Assembly (NCBI RefSeq): GCF_020297055.1
Contig: NZ_JAIXCQ010000001.1
Location: 321,610-385,609 of the forward strand
Length of the DNA stretch: 64,000 nucleotides
Direction: 5' to 3'
Source of the DNA: Isoptericola luteus
GTDB taxonomy: Bacteria > Actinomycetota > Actinomycetes > Actinomycetales > Cellulomonadaceae
Numbering within the stretch: position 1 is the stretch's first letter; every line of letters starts with the position of its first letter. The notes beneath the pieces are model-generated. The model ran no database searches and had not been told where the DNA came from. It worked only from the letters and a program-made list of their open reading frames with translations. Below are positions 34,439 through 43,848 of the stretch, one piece after another. Position numbers and translations under genes: made by a program.

Positions 34439-35911
34439 TCACCAGGTCGGCGGACGCCGGTCGGCCCAGCGCAGGCGGTCCTCGAGCTGGGCGGCGACCG
34501 CGAGCAGGGTGCGCTCCCCGCCGGGCCTCCCGACGACCTGCACGCCCATGGGCAGGCCCGCGTCGGTCTGGTGCACCGGCACCGCGATCGCCGGCAGCCC
34601 CGCCACGTTGAGCATCGACGTCCAGGGCGTGTACTGGCACTGCTGCTCGAAGTTGCGCTCCGGGTCCTGCGGGTCGAACCAGCCCACGGGTCGCGGCGGC
34701 ATGGCCAGAGCGGGGGTCAGCACGACGTCGAACCGCGCGACCTGCGCCACCAGGTGCCGCTCGAACGCCGTGAGCGTGCGCAGCGCCTCCGCGAGCCGGC
34801 GGGCCGGGACCTCACGGCCGCGGCCGATGAGCCACTGCGTCAGCGGCTCCAGCCTGGCCAGGCGCGCGGGGTCGTCGAGCGGGACCGCGGACGCCCCCGC
34901 CATCCACAGGGTGCGGAACGCCGGCCCGTACTCCTCGAACGGTGCGAGCGAGAGCTCGTCGACGTCGTGCCCCAGCCCGGTGAGCTCGTCGGTGCCGACG
35001 TCGAGCGCGGCCCTGGCCTCGGCCGACGTCGTGATGTCGTAGAAGTCGTCCCAGGCGGAGTCGAGCGTCACCCCGATCCGCAGGCGGCGCCGGGCACGGC
35101 CGTCGTCGCCGGGGGCCTCGCCCCGCTGGGCGGCAGCGAGGTACTCGCCTCGCCGGGCAGACGGCGCGCGCAGCGTCAGCGGGTGCGCGACCCCGCCGTC
35201 GGCGTCCCAGGTGAGCATGCCCTCGAGGAGCAGCGCGACGTCCGCGGTGGTGCGCGCCAGCGGCCCGTTGACGACGAGGCCCCCCAGGGCCTCCTGCCCG
35301 GACCCGGCCGGCATCAGCCCGCGCGACGGCTTGAGGCCCACGACGCCGCACGCCGCGGCGGGGATCCGGACCGACCCGCCGCCGTCGGACCCGGGGGCGA
35401 ACGGCAGCAGCCCCGCGGCGACCGCGACCGCCGCCCCGCCGCTGGAGCCGCCCGCCCCGAGCGCCGGGTCCCACGGGTTGCGCGCGACCGGCCCGGCCAG
35501 CGGCTCCGTGTACGCCGGGAAGCCGAGCTCGGGCGCCGTCGTGCGGCCCAGGCTCACGACCCCCGCGGCGTCGAGCACCTCCACGATCTCGTCGCTCGAC
35601 GGCGGCACGACGGCGTCGTCGCCGGCGAACGCCCGCGACCCGAAGCCGGCCGGGACGCCCGCGCGCGCCCAGAGGTCCTTGTCCCCGCTCGGCAGCCCCC
35701 ACAGGGGCCCGCGGTCGCCGTGGTCCATCGCCTCGAGAGCGGCGGCCCGCTCGCGCGCGGCCCCCGGCGTGACGCTGACGAACGCGCCGAGGCCGGGGCC
35801 GGCCCGCTCGATCCGGGCCAGGAAGTGGTCCGCCACCTCCGTGGGGGTCAGCTCGCCCGCGCCCAGGCGGTCGCGCAGGTCCACGGCGGTCGTCTCGTGC
35901 AGCTCGTCCAT
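34439..35911 (-). CDS. Amidase (amidase signature family)
   Basis: A 490-residue enzyme with the Ser-cisSer-Lys triad: Lys in PSGDKDLWARAG near 80, cis-Ser in GAGGSSGGAAVAVAAG near 150, and the nucleophilic Ser in GSDGGGSVRIPAAACG near 178. It hydrolyses an amide bond; the substrate is unknown (6-aminohexanoate-dimer hydrolase, aryl amides and Glu-tRNA relatives all share the fold). It is not GatA by context, since no gatB/gatC is nearby. It starts at ATG 35911. Confidence 0.9.
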   Translation of the reverse strand: MDELHETTAVDLRDRLGAGELTPTEVADHFLARIERAGPGLGAFVSVTPGAARERAAALEAMDHGDRGPLWGLPSGDKDLWARAGVPAGFGSRAFAGDDAVVPPSSDEIVEVLDAAGVVSLGRTTAPELGFPAYTEPLAGPVARNPWDPALGAGGSSGGAAVAVAAGLLPFAPGSDGGGSVRIPAAACGVVGLKPSRGLMPAGSGQEALGGLVVNGPLARTTADVALLLEGMLTWDADGGVAHPLTLRAPSARRGEYLAAAQRGEAPGDDGRARRRLRIGVTLDSAWDDFYDITTSAEARAALDVGTDELTGLGHDVDELSLAPFEEYGPAFRTLWMAGASAVPLDDPARLARLEPLTQWLIGRGREVPARRLAEALRTLTAFERHLVAQVARFDVVLTPALAMPPRPVGWFDPQDPERNFEQQCQYTPWTSMLNVAGLPAIAVPVHQTDAGLPMGVQVVGRPGGERTLLAVAAQLEDRLRWADRRPPTW

Positions 35912-36007
35912 CCCCCCATCCTGCGCGCCGAACCCGCGGTCGCCGTCGTTCTCGGCCGTGACGCCGGTCCCAGCCCGTGCCCGGCGCCTCGGTCGGGGGG
36001 TGCGGGG

Positions 36008-36928
36008 TCAGAGGAGGAGGGGAGCCACCCGCTCGCCGACGAACGTGGCGAAACCGTCGAGGTCGGGCTCGTCACGGGTGGGCTCGGCGACCACCGAGGT
36101 CGCGCCGAGGTCGACGAACCGTCGCAGACCGTCGGCGACCTGCTCCGCGGAGCCCCAGGAGAAGTGGTCCGCGAGCACCGCGCCGTCCTGCGGGTCGAGC
36201 CCTTCGGTGGCCGCCGCACGGCGGACGCGCTCGACGGCGTCCGGCCCGGCCGCCACCGGTAGGAACGTCACGACCCGGAACGGGTCCTCGCTGCCGGGGC
36301 CGGAATCCCGTACGGGCGGACGCCCGGCCGCGGCCCGGCCCTCGTCGAGGAGCGGGAGCGCCCGGCGCACCGCCGCGAGCCCGGCGCCGCCGTCGAACAC
36401 GACGCCGTCTGCCACCTCGCCCACGAGCCGCAGCGTCCTCGGCCCCTTGGCGGCGCAGAGCACGGGTGGGGCGGACGCGGGCGGCCAGTCGAGCGCCACG
36501 TCGTCCAGCGTGACGTAGCGTCCCGACGTCGTGACCCGCTCGCCGTCGAGCAGCGCACGCAGGGCGCCGACCTGTTCGCGCAGCAGCGTCAGCGGCGAGG
36601 CGGCGCGGACGCCGAGCTGCCCCATCCAGGACTGCACCCCGTGCCCGAGGCCGGGCAGGAACCGCCCGGGGAACATGCCGTCGAGGGTGGCGGTCTCCAT
36701 GGCCGTGAGCGCGACGTGGCGCAGGGGCGCCGGCATGACGCCGATGCCGACGCGCAGGCGTTCGGTGGCCGCGAGCATCGCCGCTGCGGTCGCCGGGCCG
36801 GACTCGAGGAAGCAGTCCTCCCAGAGCCACACCTCGTCGAGGCCCGCGGCCTCGGCGGTCCGCGCGAACGGCGCGAACCGCGACGGGGGGTTGCCGTACG
36901 GCGGCAGGACGCATCCGATCGTCGTCAT
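36008..36928 (-). CDS. LLM class flavin/F420-dependent oxidoreductase
   Basis: A 306-residue luciferase-like protein: VLPPYGNPPSRFAPFARTAEA at the N-terminus, DEVWLWEDCFLESG, RVGIGVMPAPLRHVALTAME and FLPGLGHGVQSWMGQ. The last segment resembles F420-dependent methylene-tetrahydromethanopterin-reductase-like enzymes of actinobacteria. The substrate is unknown. It is a separate subfamily from the 375-residue paralogue at 12986. Confidence 0.85.
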   Translation of the reverse strand: MTTIGCVLPPYGNPPSRFAPFARTAEAAGLDEVWLWEDCFLESGPATAAAMLAATERLRVGIGVMPAPLRHVALTAMETATLDGMFPGRFLPGLGHGVQSWMGQLGVRAASPLTLLREQVGALRALLDGERVTTSGRYVTLDDVALDWPPASAPPVLCAAKGPRTLRLVGEVADGVVFDGGAGLAAVRRALPLLDEGRAAAGRPPVRDSGPGSEDPFRVVTFLPVAAGPDAVERVRRAAATEGLDPQDGAVLADHFSWGSAEQVADGLRRFVDLGATSVVAEPTRDEPDLDGFATFVGERVAPLLL

Positions 36929-37016
36929 GGCACGAGCCTGACCCCGTCGGCGGGTCCTGTCGAGGTCGGGCCTGCGGCCGGCCGCCGACAGGACGGCGAC
37001 CGGCCCGGCCGCCGGG

Positions 37017-38042
37017 TCAGAGCGGGGTGACGCTGCCCTCGAAGTGCTTGATCCGGCGCCCGCCGTTCCAGCCGACGTAGTCGAAGCCGACCCCGTCGGC
37101 CGCCGGGGTCACGGCGACGTCGACCGTCCCGGGCAGCAGCACGGGCTTGGCGAACCGGACCGTCCACCGATAGGCCTCGCCGCGCGCGTGGCCGACGTCG
37201 GCCAGGGCCCGCGCCGCGGTGTACATCCCGTGCGCGATGGCGCGGGGGAAGCCGAACGCCTTGGCCGACAGCGCCGACAGGTGGATCGGGTTGCGGTCCC
37301 CGGAGACGGCCCCGTACGCGCGGCCCGTGCCCGGCCCGAGCGCCCAGCGCCCGGTGGGCAGCGGGGGCGCCCACGTGCCGACCGGCGCCCGGTCCTCGGC
37401 GGCGTCCTCGGGCTCGGTGACGCCGGCCGGCTCGGTCCCGGGCGCCTCGAACCCCTTGGCCAGGTAGGTGGAGACCCCGCGCCACACGGGCACGCCGGCA
37501 GGGTCGTCCGCGCGACGCACCTCGGCGACGAGGTCGACCTGGACCCCCCGCCGGTGCGGCCTCAGGTTCTCCGCCCACGCCCGCACCTCCAGGACGTCGC
37601 CGAGCTGCACGGGACCGCGCAGCTCGACCGCGTTCGCCAGGTGCACCATGCCGAGCAGCGGCAGGGGGAAGTCGGGCCGCACCATCACCGCGGTGGCGAG
37701 GGGGAACGCCAGCACGTGCAGGTACCCGGCAGACAGCACATCCGTCACCGGCTCGTGCAGCAGCCGCTGGTAGTCGTGCAGGTGCGCGGTCATCCCCGCG
37801 GTGGCCACCCCGGTGACCTGGTACGCGACGTCGGGCAGGACGAGCGTGCCGCCCCCGTCGTCGTCACCGTCGCCGGCGCGGCCGTAGCCGATGACCGGCA
37901 GCCCGGGCAGCGCCCGGCCCGCGGCGATACGGCCCGAGGAGGCCGCGCCGCGCGCGTACAGGCCGCCGAGACCCGGCAGGGTCGGCAGGGACTCGACCCG
38001 CAGCGGGTCGCCGGCGCCGGTCGCCGGGGTGGCCGCCGTCAC
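37017..38042 (-). CDS. htdX: MaoC-type (R)-hydroxyacyl dehydratase, HtdX-like
   Basis: A 341-residue protein with a degenerate N-terminal hot-dog fold and a C-terminal MaoC hot-dog domain carrying the hydratase Asp/His motif SGDRNPIHLS near 250 and FPRAIAHGMYTAARAL. It would dehydrate (R)-3-hydroxyacyl thioesters. It follows fabG4 with a GTGA overlap. The order htdX-fabG4-fadA2 equals the Rv0241c-Rv0242c-Rv0243 region of Mycobacterium tuberculosis, which supports the symbol. Confidence 0.85.
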   Translation of the reverse strand: MTAATPATGAGDPLRVESLPTLPGLGGLYARGAASSGRIAAGRALPGLPVIGYGRAGDGDDDGGGTLVLPDVAYQVTGVATAGMTAHLHDYQRLLHEPVTDVLSAGYLHVLAFPLATAVMVRPDFPLPLLGMVHLANAVELRGPVQLGDVLEVRAWAENLRPHRRGVQVDLVAEVRRADDPAGVPVWRGVSTYLAKGFEAPGTEPAGVTEPEDAAEDRAPVGTWAPPLPTGRWALGPGTGRAYGAVSGDRNPIHLSALSAKAFGFPRAIAHGMYTAARALADVGHARGEAYRWTVRFAKPVLLPGTVDVAVTPAADGVGFDYVGWNGGRRIKHFEGSVTPL

Positions 38043-39409
38043 TGGCCCACCATGTGCTGGCCGCACACGCGCAGCACCTGGCCGTTGATCCCCGCGGCGG
38101 CGGGGGAGACGAGGAACGCGACGGCCTCGGCGACGTCGACGGGCTGGCCGCCCTGCTGCAGCGACGGCAGGCGCCGCGCGACCTCGCGGGTGAGGAGCGG
38201 GATGGTGGCTGTCATGTCGGTCTCGATGAAGCCCGGCGCGACGGCGTTCGCGGTGCCCCCGGCGGCGGCGGCGAGCGGTGCGGTGGCCCGCGTGTGCCCG
38301 ATGACGCCCGCCTTGGAGAAGCCGTAGTTCGTCTGGCCCTTGCCGCCCGCGATGCCGGAGGTGGAGGCGAGCGAGACGATGCGCAGGCCCTCCAGCCCGG
38401 CTGCCAGGAGCTGGGCGTTGATGCGCAGCTGCGCGGAGAGGTTCACCGCGACGACGGCGTCCCACTGCGCCGGCGCCATGTTGGCGAGCAGCTTGTCGCG
38501 CACGATGCCGGCGTTGTGCACCACGATGTCGAGCCGGCCGTGCCGGGCGCGGGCGTGCTCGAGGATGCGGGTGCCCGCGTCGTCGGCCGTGACGTCGAGC
38601 TGCAGCGCGGTGCCGCCGACGGCGTTGGTGGTCTTCGCGAGGGCCTCGCCCGCGGCGGGGACGTCCACGCACACGACGGTCGCGCCGTCACGCGCCAGCG
38701 TCTTCGCGATCGCCGCGCCGATGCCGCGCGCGGCACCCGTGACGACGGCGACCTGGCCGGCCAGCGGGCGCTCCGTGGCATGGTCCGGCGTCGTGGCGGT
38801 CTCCGCGGCCCGGGCGGCGTCCGGCGTCGGGCCGACGGGGAGCAGCTGACCGTCCACGTACGCGGACTTCGCGGACAGGAAGAACCGCAGCGTGGCGAGG
38901 GCCGTGGGGTCGTCGGCCGCGGCGTCGTCGGTGAGCACGATGCCGTCGGAGGTGGCGCCGAAGCGCAGCTCCTTGGCGAGCGAGCGCACGAACGCGTCGA
39001 TGCCCTGGCGCACGGCCGCGAGCTCGGGGGAGTCGCCGTCCGTCGTCGCCCGCGACACCGTGACGACGCGGCCGCTCGGCGCGAGGGACCGCAGCACGGA
39101 GCCGGTCGTGAGCACGGCCCCGGAGACGTCGGTGGGCACGGCCGCACCGGTGAGCACGAGGACGACGGCGCCCCAGCGGGCGTCGTCGGTCGGCTCGCGG
39201 CGTACGTCGACGCCCCAGCCCAGGAGCGTCCGGGCGAGCGCGTCCGCGTCGGGCCTCGACGCGGCGTCGGACACCACGAGCACAGGCCCCACGGTGAGCG
39301 GGCTGCCGGCGCGGTGTCGGCGCAGGATCGCGGGCCGGGGCAGGCCGAGCTTCTTCGCGAGGGTCTTGGTGAACCCGGAGTTCACGGCCTTGGTGTAGTT
39401 GTCGGTCAT
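38039..39409 (-). CDS. fabG4: High-molecular-weight 3-oxoacyl-ACP/CoA reductase, FabG4-like
   Basis: A 456-residue two-domain short-chain dehydrogenase. The N-terminal ~200 residues form a degenerate flavodoxin-like domain (ILRRHRAGSPLTVGPVLVV). The C-terminal SDR has VTGAARGIGAAIAKTL near 225, the NAG motif HNAGIVRDKL, and the Ser-Tyr-Lys catalytic set in LASTSGIAGG and QTNYGFSKAG near 360-376. Ordinary FabG is about 245 residues, so the length identifies the FabG4 subtype, which prefers NADH and acyl-CoA. It starts at ATG 39409 with GGGGGAAACCG upstream. Confidence 0.92.
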   Translation of the reverse strand: MTDNYTKAVNSGFTKTLAKKLGLPRPAILRRHRAGSPLTVGPVLVVSDAASRPDADALARTLLGWGVDVRREPTDDARWGAVVLVLTGAAVPTDVSGAVLTTGSVLRSLAPSGRVVTVSRATTDGDSPELAAVRQGIDAFVRSLAKELRFGATSDGIVLTDDAAADDPTALATLRFFLSAKSAYVDGQLLPVGPTPDAARAAETATTPDHATERPLAGQVAVVTGAARGIGAAIAKTLARDGATVVCVDVPAAGEALAKTTNAVGGTALQLDVTADDAGTRILEHARARHGRLDIVVHNAGIVRDKLLANMAPAQWDAVVAVNLSAQLRINAQLLAAGLEGLRIVSLASTSGIAGGKGQTNYGFSKAGVIGHTRATAPLAAAAGGTANAVAPGFIETDMTATIPLLTREVARRLPSLQQGGQPVDVAEAVAFLVSPAAAGINGQVLRVCGQHMVGQ

Positions 39410-39422
39410 CGGTTTCCCCCGC

Positions 39423-40805
39423 TCAGACGGACTCGACGATGGCGGTGGCGCCCAGGCCCCCGGCAGCGCAGACGGAGAGGAGCGCGCGGGCGGGCCTGCC
39501 CGTCTCGGCGGCCTTCGCCGCGACCAGCTTGGCGGCCGTGGCGAGGATCCGCCCGCCGGTGGCCGCGAACGGGTGGCCGGCGGCCAGCGACGAGCCGTTG
39601 ACGTTGAGCCGCGCGCGGTCGACGCTGCCGAGCGCGCCGTCCAGGCCGAGCTCGCTCTTGCAGTAGTCGGCGTCCTCCCAGGCCGCGAGCGTGGTGAGCA
39701 CCGTGGAGGCGAAGGCCTCGTGGATCTCGAAGAAGTCGATGTCGTCCAGCGTGAGGCCGTTGCGGGCGAGCAGGCGCGGCACCGCGTGCACCGGGGCCAT
39801 GAGCAGGCCCTCGTGGCCGTGCACGAAGTCGACGGCGGCGGTCTCGGCGTCGACAAAGCGGGCGAGGACGGGCAGGTCGCGCTCGGCCGCCCACTCGGCG
39901 GACGAGAGCAGGACGGCAGAGGCGCCGTCGGTCAGGGGGGTGGAGTTGCCCGCCGTCATGGTGGGCTCCACGGGGGCCTCGGACGACGTGGCGAGGCTCT
40001 TGCCGAAGACCGGCTTGAGCGACGCGAGCTTCTCCATGGAGGTGTCCGCGCGCAGGTTGTCGTCGCGGGTCAGCCCGCGGAACGGGGTGACGAGGTCGTC
40101 GAAGAACCCCGCGTCCCAGGCGGCGGCCAGGTGCTGGTGGCTGGCGAGCGCGATCTCGTCCTGCGCCTCGCGGCTGATGCCCCAGCGAGCGGCGGTGATC
40201 GCCTGGTGCTCGCCCATGGACAGGCCCGTGCGGGGCTCGTCGGTGGACGGGGTGAGCGGCTTGAGGTCGGCCGGGCGCACCTTGGCGAGCGCCTTGAGGC
40301 GGGCCTGGAGGGTCTTGGCGTGCGAGGCGTCGAGCAGCGCGCGACGCAGGCCCTCGCTCACGGCGACCGGCGCGTCGGAGACGGTGTCGGTGCCGCCGGC
40401 GATGCCGGAGTCGATCTGGCCGAGCTTGATCTTGTTCGACACGTTGATCGCGGCCTCGAGGCCGGTGGCGCAGGCCTGCTGCAGGTCGAACGCGGGGGTC
40501 TGCGCGGAGAGCGAGGACCCGAGCACCGACTCGCGCACGAGGTTGAAGTCGCGCGAGTGCTTGAGGACGGCGCCGCCCACCACCTCGCCGAGCCGCTCGC
40601 CCTGCAGGCCGAAGCGCGCGACGAGGCCCTCCAGCGCGGCGGTGAGCATCTCCTGGTTGGACGCGTCGGAGTACTTCTTGCCGGTGCGGGAGAACGGGAT
40701 CCGGTTCCCTCCGACGATCACGGCGTCGCGGACGCCAGGGGCGCGGTCCGCGGCTGCGCGGGCGGTGGCCCGGCTGGCGGACCCGGTCGGCTTGCGTGTG
40801 GCCAC
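39423..40805 (-). CDS. fadA2: Acetyl-CoA C-acetyltransferase (thiolase), FadA2-like
   Basis: A 460-residue thiolase. The acyl-accepting Cys is in QQACATGLEAA near 108, the His in EIHEAFASTVL near 358, and the C-terminal CAAGGLGATAIVE contributes the second Cys. ADLHDSRDFNLVRESV-like and STDEPRTGLSMGEH segments match the FadA2/FadI group. I chose GTG at 40805 because GAAGGA lies seven bases upstream; a GTG at 40820 abuts its own purine tract. It lies 13 bases before fabG4 and is divergent from tetR. Confidence 0.92.
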   Translation of the reverse strand: MATRKPTGSASRATARAAADRAPGVRDAVIVGGNRIPFSRTGKKYSDASNQEMLTAALEGLVARFGLQGERLGEVVGGAVLKHSRDFNLVRESVLGSSLSAQTPAFDLQQACATGLEAAINVSNKIKLGQIDSGIAGGTDTVSDAPVAVSEGLRRALLDASHAKTLQARLKALAKVRPADLKPLTPSTDEPRTGLSMGEHQAITAARWGISREAQDEIALASHQHLAAAWDAGFFDDLVTPFRGLTRDDNLRADTSMEKLASLKPVFGKSLATSSEAPVEPTMTAGNSTPLTDGASAVLLSSAEWAAERDLPVLARFVDAETAAVDFVHGHEGLLMAPVHAVPRLLARNGLTLDDIDFFEIHEAFASTVLTTLAAWEDADYCKSELGLDGALGSVDRARLNVNGSSLAAGHPFAATGGRILATAAKLVAAKAAETGRPARALLSVCAAGGLGATAIVESV

Positions 40806-40860
40806 AGGTAGTTCCTTCACTCCGTCGGTCAGGTAGGACTCACAGTACCTGATACTCTCA

Positions 40861-40872
40861 GTCTCGTGAGAC
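40861..40872. promoter_or_regulatory. Candidate TetR operator
   Basis: GTCTCGTGAGAC has 5-bp arms around GT and lies 10 bases before the tetR ATG, in the 77-bp gap to the divergent fadA2. GACTC (near 40839) and GAGTC (40873) form an outer repeat. A promoter-like GATACT lies just upstream. Its position suits autoregulation and control of both sides; no binding data are available. Confidence 0.4.
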
Positions 40873-40882
40873 GAGTCACAGG

Positions 40883-41653
40883 ATGCGGCCGATGAGGGCC
40901 GCGGAGCGAGAGCCCGGCGGGCGCGCGACGCTCGACGGTCGTTCCACGAGGTGGGACGACCATCGTGCCGCGCGACGGGCCGAGCTCGTCAATGCTGCCC
41001 GCAGAGCGGTGCACCGGGGCGGGCCCACGGTCTCGATGGACGAGATCGCCACCGCCGCCGGCACCTCGAAGTCGATCGTCTACCGCTACTTCGACGACAA
41101 GGCGGGGCTGCGCCTCGCCGTCGCCGCGCACGTGGTGGCCACGATGCACGACGCCCTGCGGGAGGCGGCCGAGGCGGCCCCCACGCCGCACGCGGCGCTG
41201 CGCGCCATGGTGCGGGTCTACCTGGAGATGATCGAGCAGTCTCCGAACGTCTACTGGTTCGTCACCCGGACCGCGATCGGTGGCAACGAGCCCGCGACCG
41301 ACGGCGGGCCCCCGGGGTCGACGTCGGGACCCGTCGAGGCGCTGGGCGCCTACCTCGACTCCGTGATCGAGCTCGTCGCCGAGCCGTTCGCCCGCGCCGT
41401 CCACGTCCCGGCCACGACGGCGGCCGCCTGGGCGGCCGGCGCCGTGGGCTTCGTCCGCGGCGCGGGCGAGTGGTGGCTGTCGGGCCAGGGCCCCGGCCGC
41501 CTGTCGCGCGAGGAGCTCACCGAGCAGGTGACCCTGTGGCTGTGGACCGGCCCCGTCGGGGTCCTGCACCACGACGCCCCGGGGATCCCGCCCGCCGCGC
41601 ATCCCGCAGACCATGCAGACACCCACACCGCACGCACGCAGGAGCACCGATGA
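40883..41653 (+). CDS. TetR family transcriptional regulator
   Basis: A 256-residue repressor. Residues ~28-75 form the helix-turn-helix domain, VSMDEIATAAGTSKSIVYR followed by YFDDKAGLRLAV. The C-terminal ligand domain is helical with QSPNVYWFVTRTAIGG and AVGFVRGAGEWWLSG, as in regulators of fatty acid genes. The tail after residue ~235 is His/Ala-rich. Its stop overlaps the next gene (ATGA). It probably controls the acyl-CoA oxidation genes on both sides. Confidence 0.88.
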   Translation: MRPMRAAEREPGGRATLDGRSTRWDDHRAARRAELVNAARRAVHRGGPTVSMDEIATAAGTSKSIVYRYFDDKAGLRLAVAAHVVATMHDALREAAEAAPTPHAALRAMVRVYLEMIEQSPNVYWFVTRTAIGGNEPATDGGPPGSTSGPVEALGAYLDSVIELVAEPFARAVHVPATTAAAWAAGAVGFVRGAGEWWLSGQGPGRLSREELTEQVTLWLWTGPVGVLHHDAPGIPPAAHPADHADTHTARTQEHR

Positions 41654-43746
41654 CCATGACGTCCGACCGTCCCGTGTCCCTCCCTGACGACCACCCGCGC
41701 GCCTCCGGCGCGAAGCCGACGCCGCGTGTCGACGTCGCCGGGATGTCCGAGCACCTGCTCGGCCGCTGGCCCGAGTGGCGCCGCGCCGCCCGCGAGCGCG
41801 CGACCGACCCCACCTTCTGGAAGGACGAGTCGCAGTCCATGGCCGAGCACCGCGAGCGCGTGCTCGAGCAGATGAAGCTGCTCGCGTCGGAGGAGACGCA
41901 CCAGGTGTGGCTCGGCTTCCCCGAGCGCCTCGGCGGCAAGGACTCCTCTGGCGCGAACCTCGCCGGGTTCGAGGAGCTCGTGGCGGCCGACCCGTCGCTG
42001 CAGATCAAGGCGGGCGTCCAGTGGGGCCTGTTCGCCTCGGCGATCCTGCACCTGGGTACCCCGGAGCAGCAGGACCGCCTGCTGCCTGCCGCCATGGACC
42101 TGTCGGTGCCGGGCGCGTTCGCGATGACCGAGATCGGGCACGGCTCGGACGTCGCCTCGGTGGCCACCACCGCCACGTACGACCCCGCGACCCAGGAGTT
42201 CGTCGTCCACACGCCGTTCCGGGCGGCGTGGAAGGAGTTCCTCGGCAACGCGGCCGTGCACGCCACCGCGGCGACCGTCTTCGCCCAGCTGATCACGAAC
42301 GGCGTCAACCACGGCGTGCACTGCTTCTACGTGCCCGTGCGCGACCCCGAGACCATGGAGTTCCTGCCGGGCATCAGCGGCTACGACGACGGCCTGAAGG
42401 GCGGCCTGCGGGGCGTGGACAACGGGCGCCTCGCGTTCGACCAGGTGCGCGTGCCGCGCGCCGACCTGCTCGCCCGCTACGGAGCGGTGGCGGCCGACGG
42501 CACCTACTCGTCGATCATCGACAGCCCGGGGCGGCGCTTCTTCACCATGCTCGGCTCGCTCGTGCAGGGCCGGGTGTCGCTCGACGGCGCGGCGGTCACC
42601 GCGTCCAAGCTCGGCCTCGCGATCGCCGTGAAGTACGGCGCCGAGCGCCGCCAGTTCACGTCGTCGTCGCCCGTCGAGGAGACCGTGCTGCTCGACTACG
42701 CCACGCACCGTCGCCGGCTGCTGCCGCGCGTCGCGGAGACGTACGCGTCGCACTTCGCGCACGACCGCCTGCTCGACCTGTTCGACGACGTGTTCTCCGG
42801 CGAGAAGGACACGCCGGAGCAGCGCGAGGACCTGGAGACGATGGCGGCGGCGCTCAAGTCGACGTCCACGACGTTCGTGCTCGAGACCCTGCAGGAGTGC
42901 CGGGTGGCGTGCGGCGGCGCGGGGTTCATGACCGAGAACCGGATCACGAGCCTGCACCACGACCTCGACGTGTACGCCACGTTCGAGGGCGACAACACGG
43001 TGCTGCAGCAGCTCGTGGCCAAGCGCCTCGTCGGCGACTACGCCAAGCACCTCAAGGGCAGCACGAAGACGCCCGCCGGGCTGGCGCGCTTCGTCGTCGA
43101 CCAGGCCGCCGACGCGGCGCTGCACCGGACGGGCCTGCGCCGGTTCGGCCAGGCGATCGCCGACGTCGGCGACCCGCGCCGTGCGGCCGGTCACCTGCGC
43201 GACACCGACACGCAGCGCGAGCTGCTGGCCGACCGCGTCGCGACGATGGTCGAGGACGTCGCCATGGCGATGCGTCCCGCGCAGAAGGCGGACCCGGTCA
43301 CGGCCGCCCGCATCTTCGACGAGAACCAGGTGCAGCTCGTCGAGGCCGCCAAGGCGCACGCGGACCTGCTGCGCTGGTCGGCGTTCACCGAGGCCCTGGC
43401 CGACATCGAGGACCCGGGCACCCGCCGCGTCCTGACGTGGCTGCGCGACGTCTTCGGGCTCACGCTCATCGAGCGCAACCTCGCGTGGTACCTCGTCAAC
43501 GGCCGGCTGTCCGCGCAGCGCGCCCGGACGGTGACGTCGTACGTCGACCGCCTGCTCGACCGCCTGCGTCCGCACGCCGTCGACCTGGTCGACGCGTGGG
43601 GCTACGGCCCCGAGCACCTGCGGGCGCCCATCGCCTCCGGTCTCGAGGCCGAGCGTCAGGAGGAGGCGCGGGCCTACTACGCCGCGCAGCGCGCGAGCGG
43701 CGAGGCGCCGGTGAGCGAGAAGTCGCTCAAGAAGAAGCAGCGCTGA
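41650..43746 (+). CDS. Acyl-CoA oxidase/dehydrogenase
   Basis: A 698-residue FAD enzyme. FAMTEIGHGSDVASV near 158 is the FAD/substrate loop; VNHGVHCFYVPVRD, then VDNGRLAFDQVRVPR, SPGRRFFTMLGSLVQGRVSL, and the catalytic Glu in ATFEGDNTVLQQL near 446 follow. Length and motifs fit the peroxisomal-type acyl-CoA oxidase group better than the 611-residue FadE5 dehydrogenase found at this place in mycobacteria. The basic C-terminal KSLKKKQR is notable. It is co-transcribed with tetR. Confidence 0.88.
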   Translation: MTMTSDRPVSLPDDHPRASGAKPTPRVDVAGMSEHLLGRWPEWRRAARERATDPTFWKDESQSMAEHRERVLEQMKLLASEETHQVWLGFPERLGGKDSSGANLAGFEELVAADPSLQIKAGVQWGLFASAILHLGTPEQQDRLLPAAMDLSVPGAFAMTEIGHGSDVASVATTATYDPATQEFVVHTPFRAAWKEFLGNAAVHATAATVFAQLITNGVNHGVHCFYVPVRDPETMEFLPGISGYDDGLKGGLRGVDNGRLAFDQVRVPRADLLARYGAVAADGTYSSIIDSPGRRFFTMLGSLVQGRVSLDGAAVTASKLGLAIAVKYGAERRQFTSSSPVEETVLLDYATHRRRLLPRVAETYASHFAHDRLLDLFDDVFSGEKDTPEQREDLETMAAALKSTSTTFVLETLQECRVACGGAGFMTENRITSLHHDLDVYATFEGDNTVLQQLVAKRLVGDYAKHLKGSTKTPAGLARFVVDQAADAALHRTGLRRFGQAIADVGDPRRAAGHLRDTDTQRELLADRVATMVEDVAMAMRPAQKADPVTAARIFDENQVQLVEAAKAHADLLRWSAFTEALADIEDPGTRRVLTWLRDVFGLTLIERNLAWYLVNGRLSAQRARTVTSYVDRLLDRLRPHAVDLVDAWGYGPEHLRAPIASGLEAERQEEARAYYAAQRASGEAPVSEKSLKKKQR

Positions 43747-43773
43747 CGAAGGGGCCGAGAGGCCGGCCCTGAC

Positions 43774-43822
43774 ACGACGACGAGCCCGACCCCGCCCACG
43801 GCGGGACCGGGCTCGTCGTCGT
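43774..43822. terminator. Bidirectional terminator hairpin
   Basis: ACGACGACGAGCCCG (43774-43788) pairs perfectly with CGGGCTCGTCGTCGT (43808-43822), and an inner CCCGCC/GGCGGG extends it. It is placed between the convergent acyl-CoA oxidase and small membrane protein genes. Confidence 0.8.
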
Positions 43823-43848
43823 GCGGGTCGGGCTCGTCGCCGTGCGGG

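Noticed and set aside
34439-35911. GatA subunit of Asp/Glu-tRNA amidotransferase
   Set aside because: The amidase triad is shared, but gatB and gatC are absent and the protein is closer in layout to stand-alone amidases.
36954-36994. Terminator after the htdX operon
   Set aside because: GTCCTGTCG and CGACAGGAC form a 9-bp stem, but the 23-base loop and distance from the stop make it weak; not listed as a feature.
41350-43617. 755-codon minus-strand frame opposite the acyl-CoA oxidase
   Set aside because: It has no domain motif and mirrors the GC-rich codon positions of the oxidase gene.
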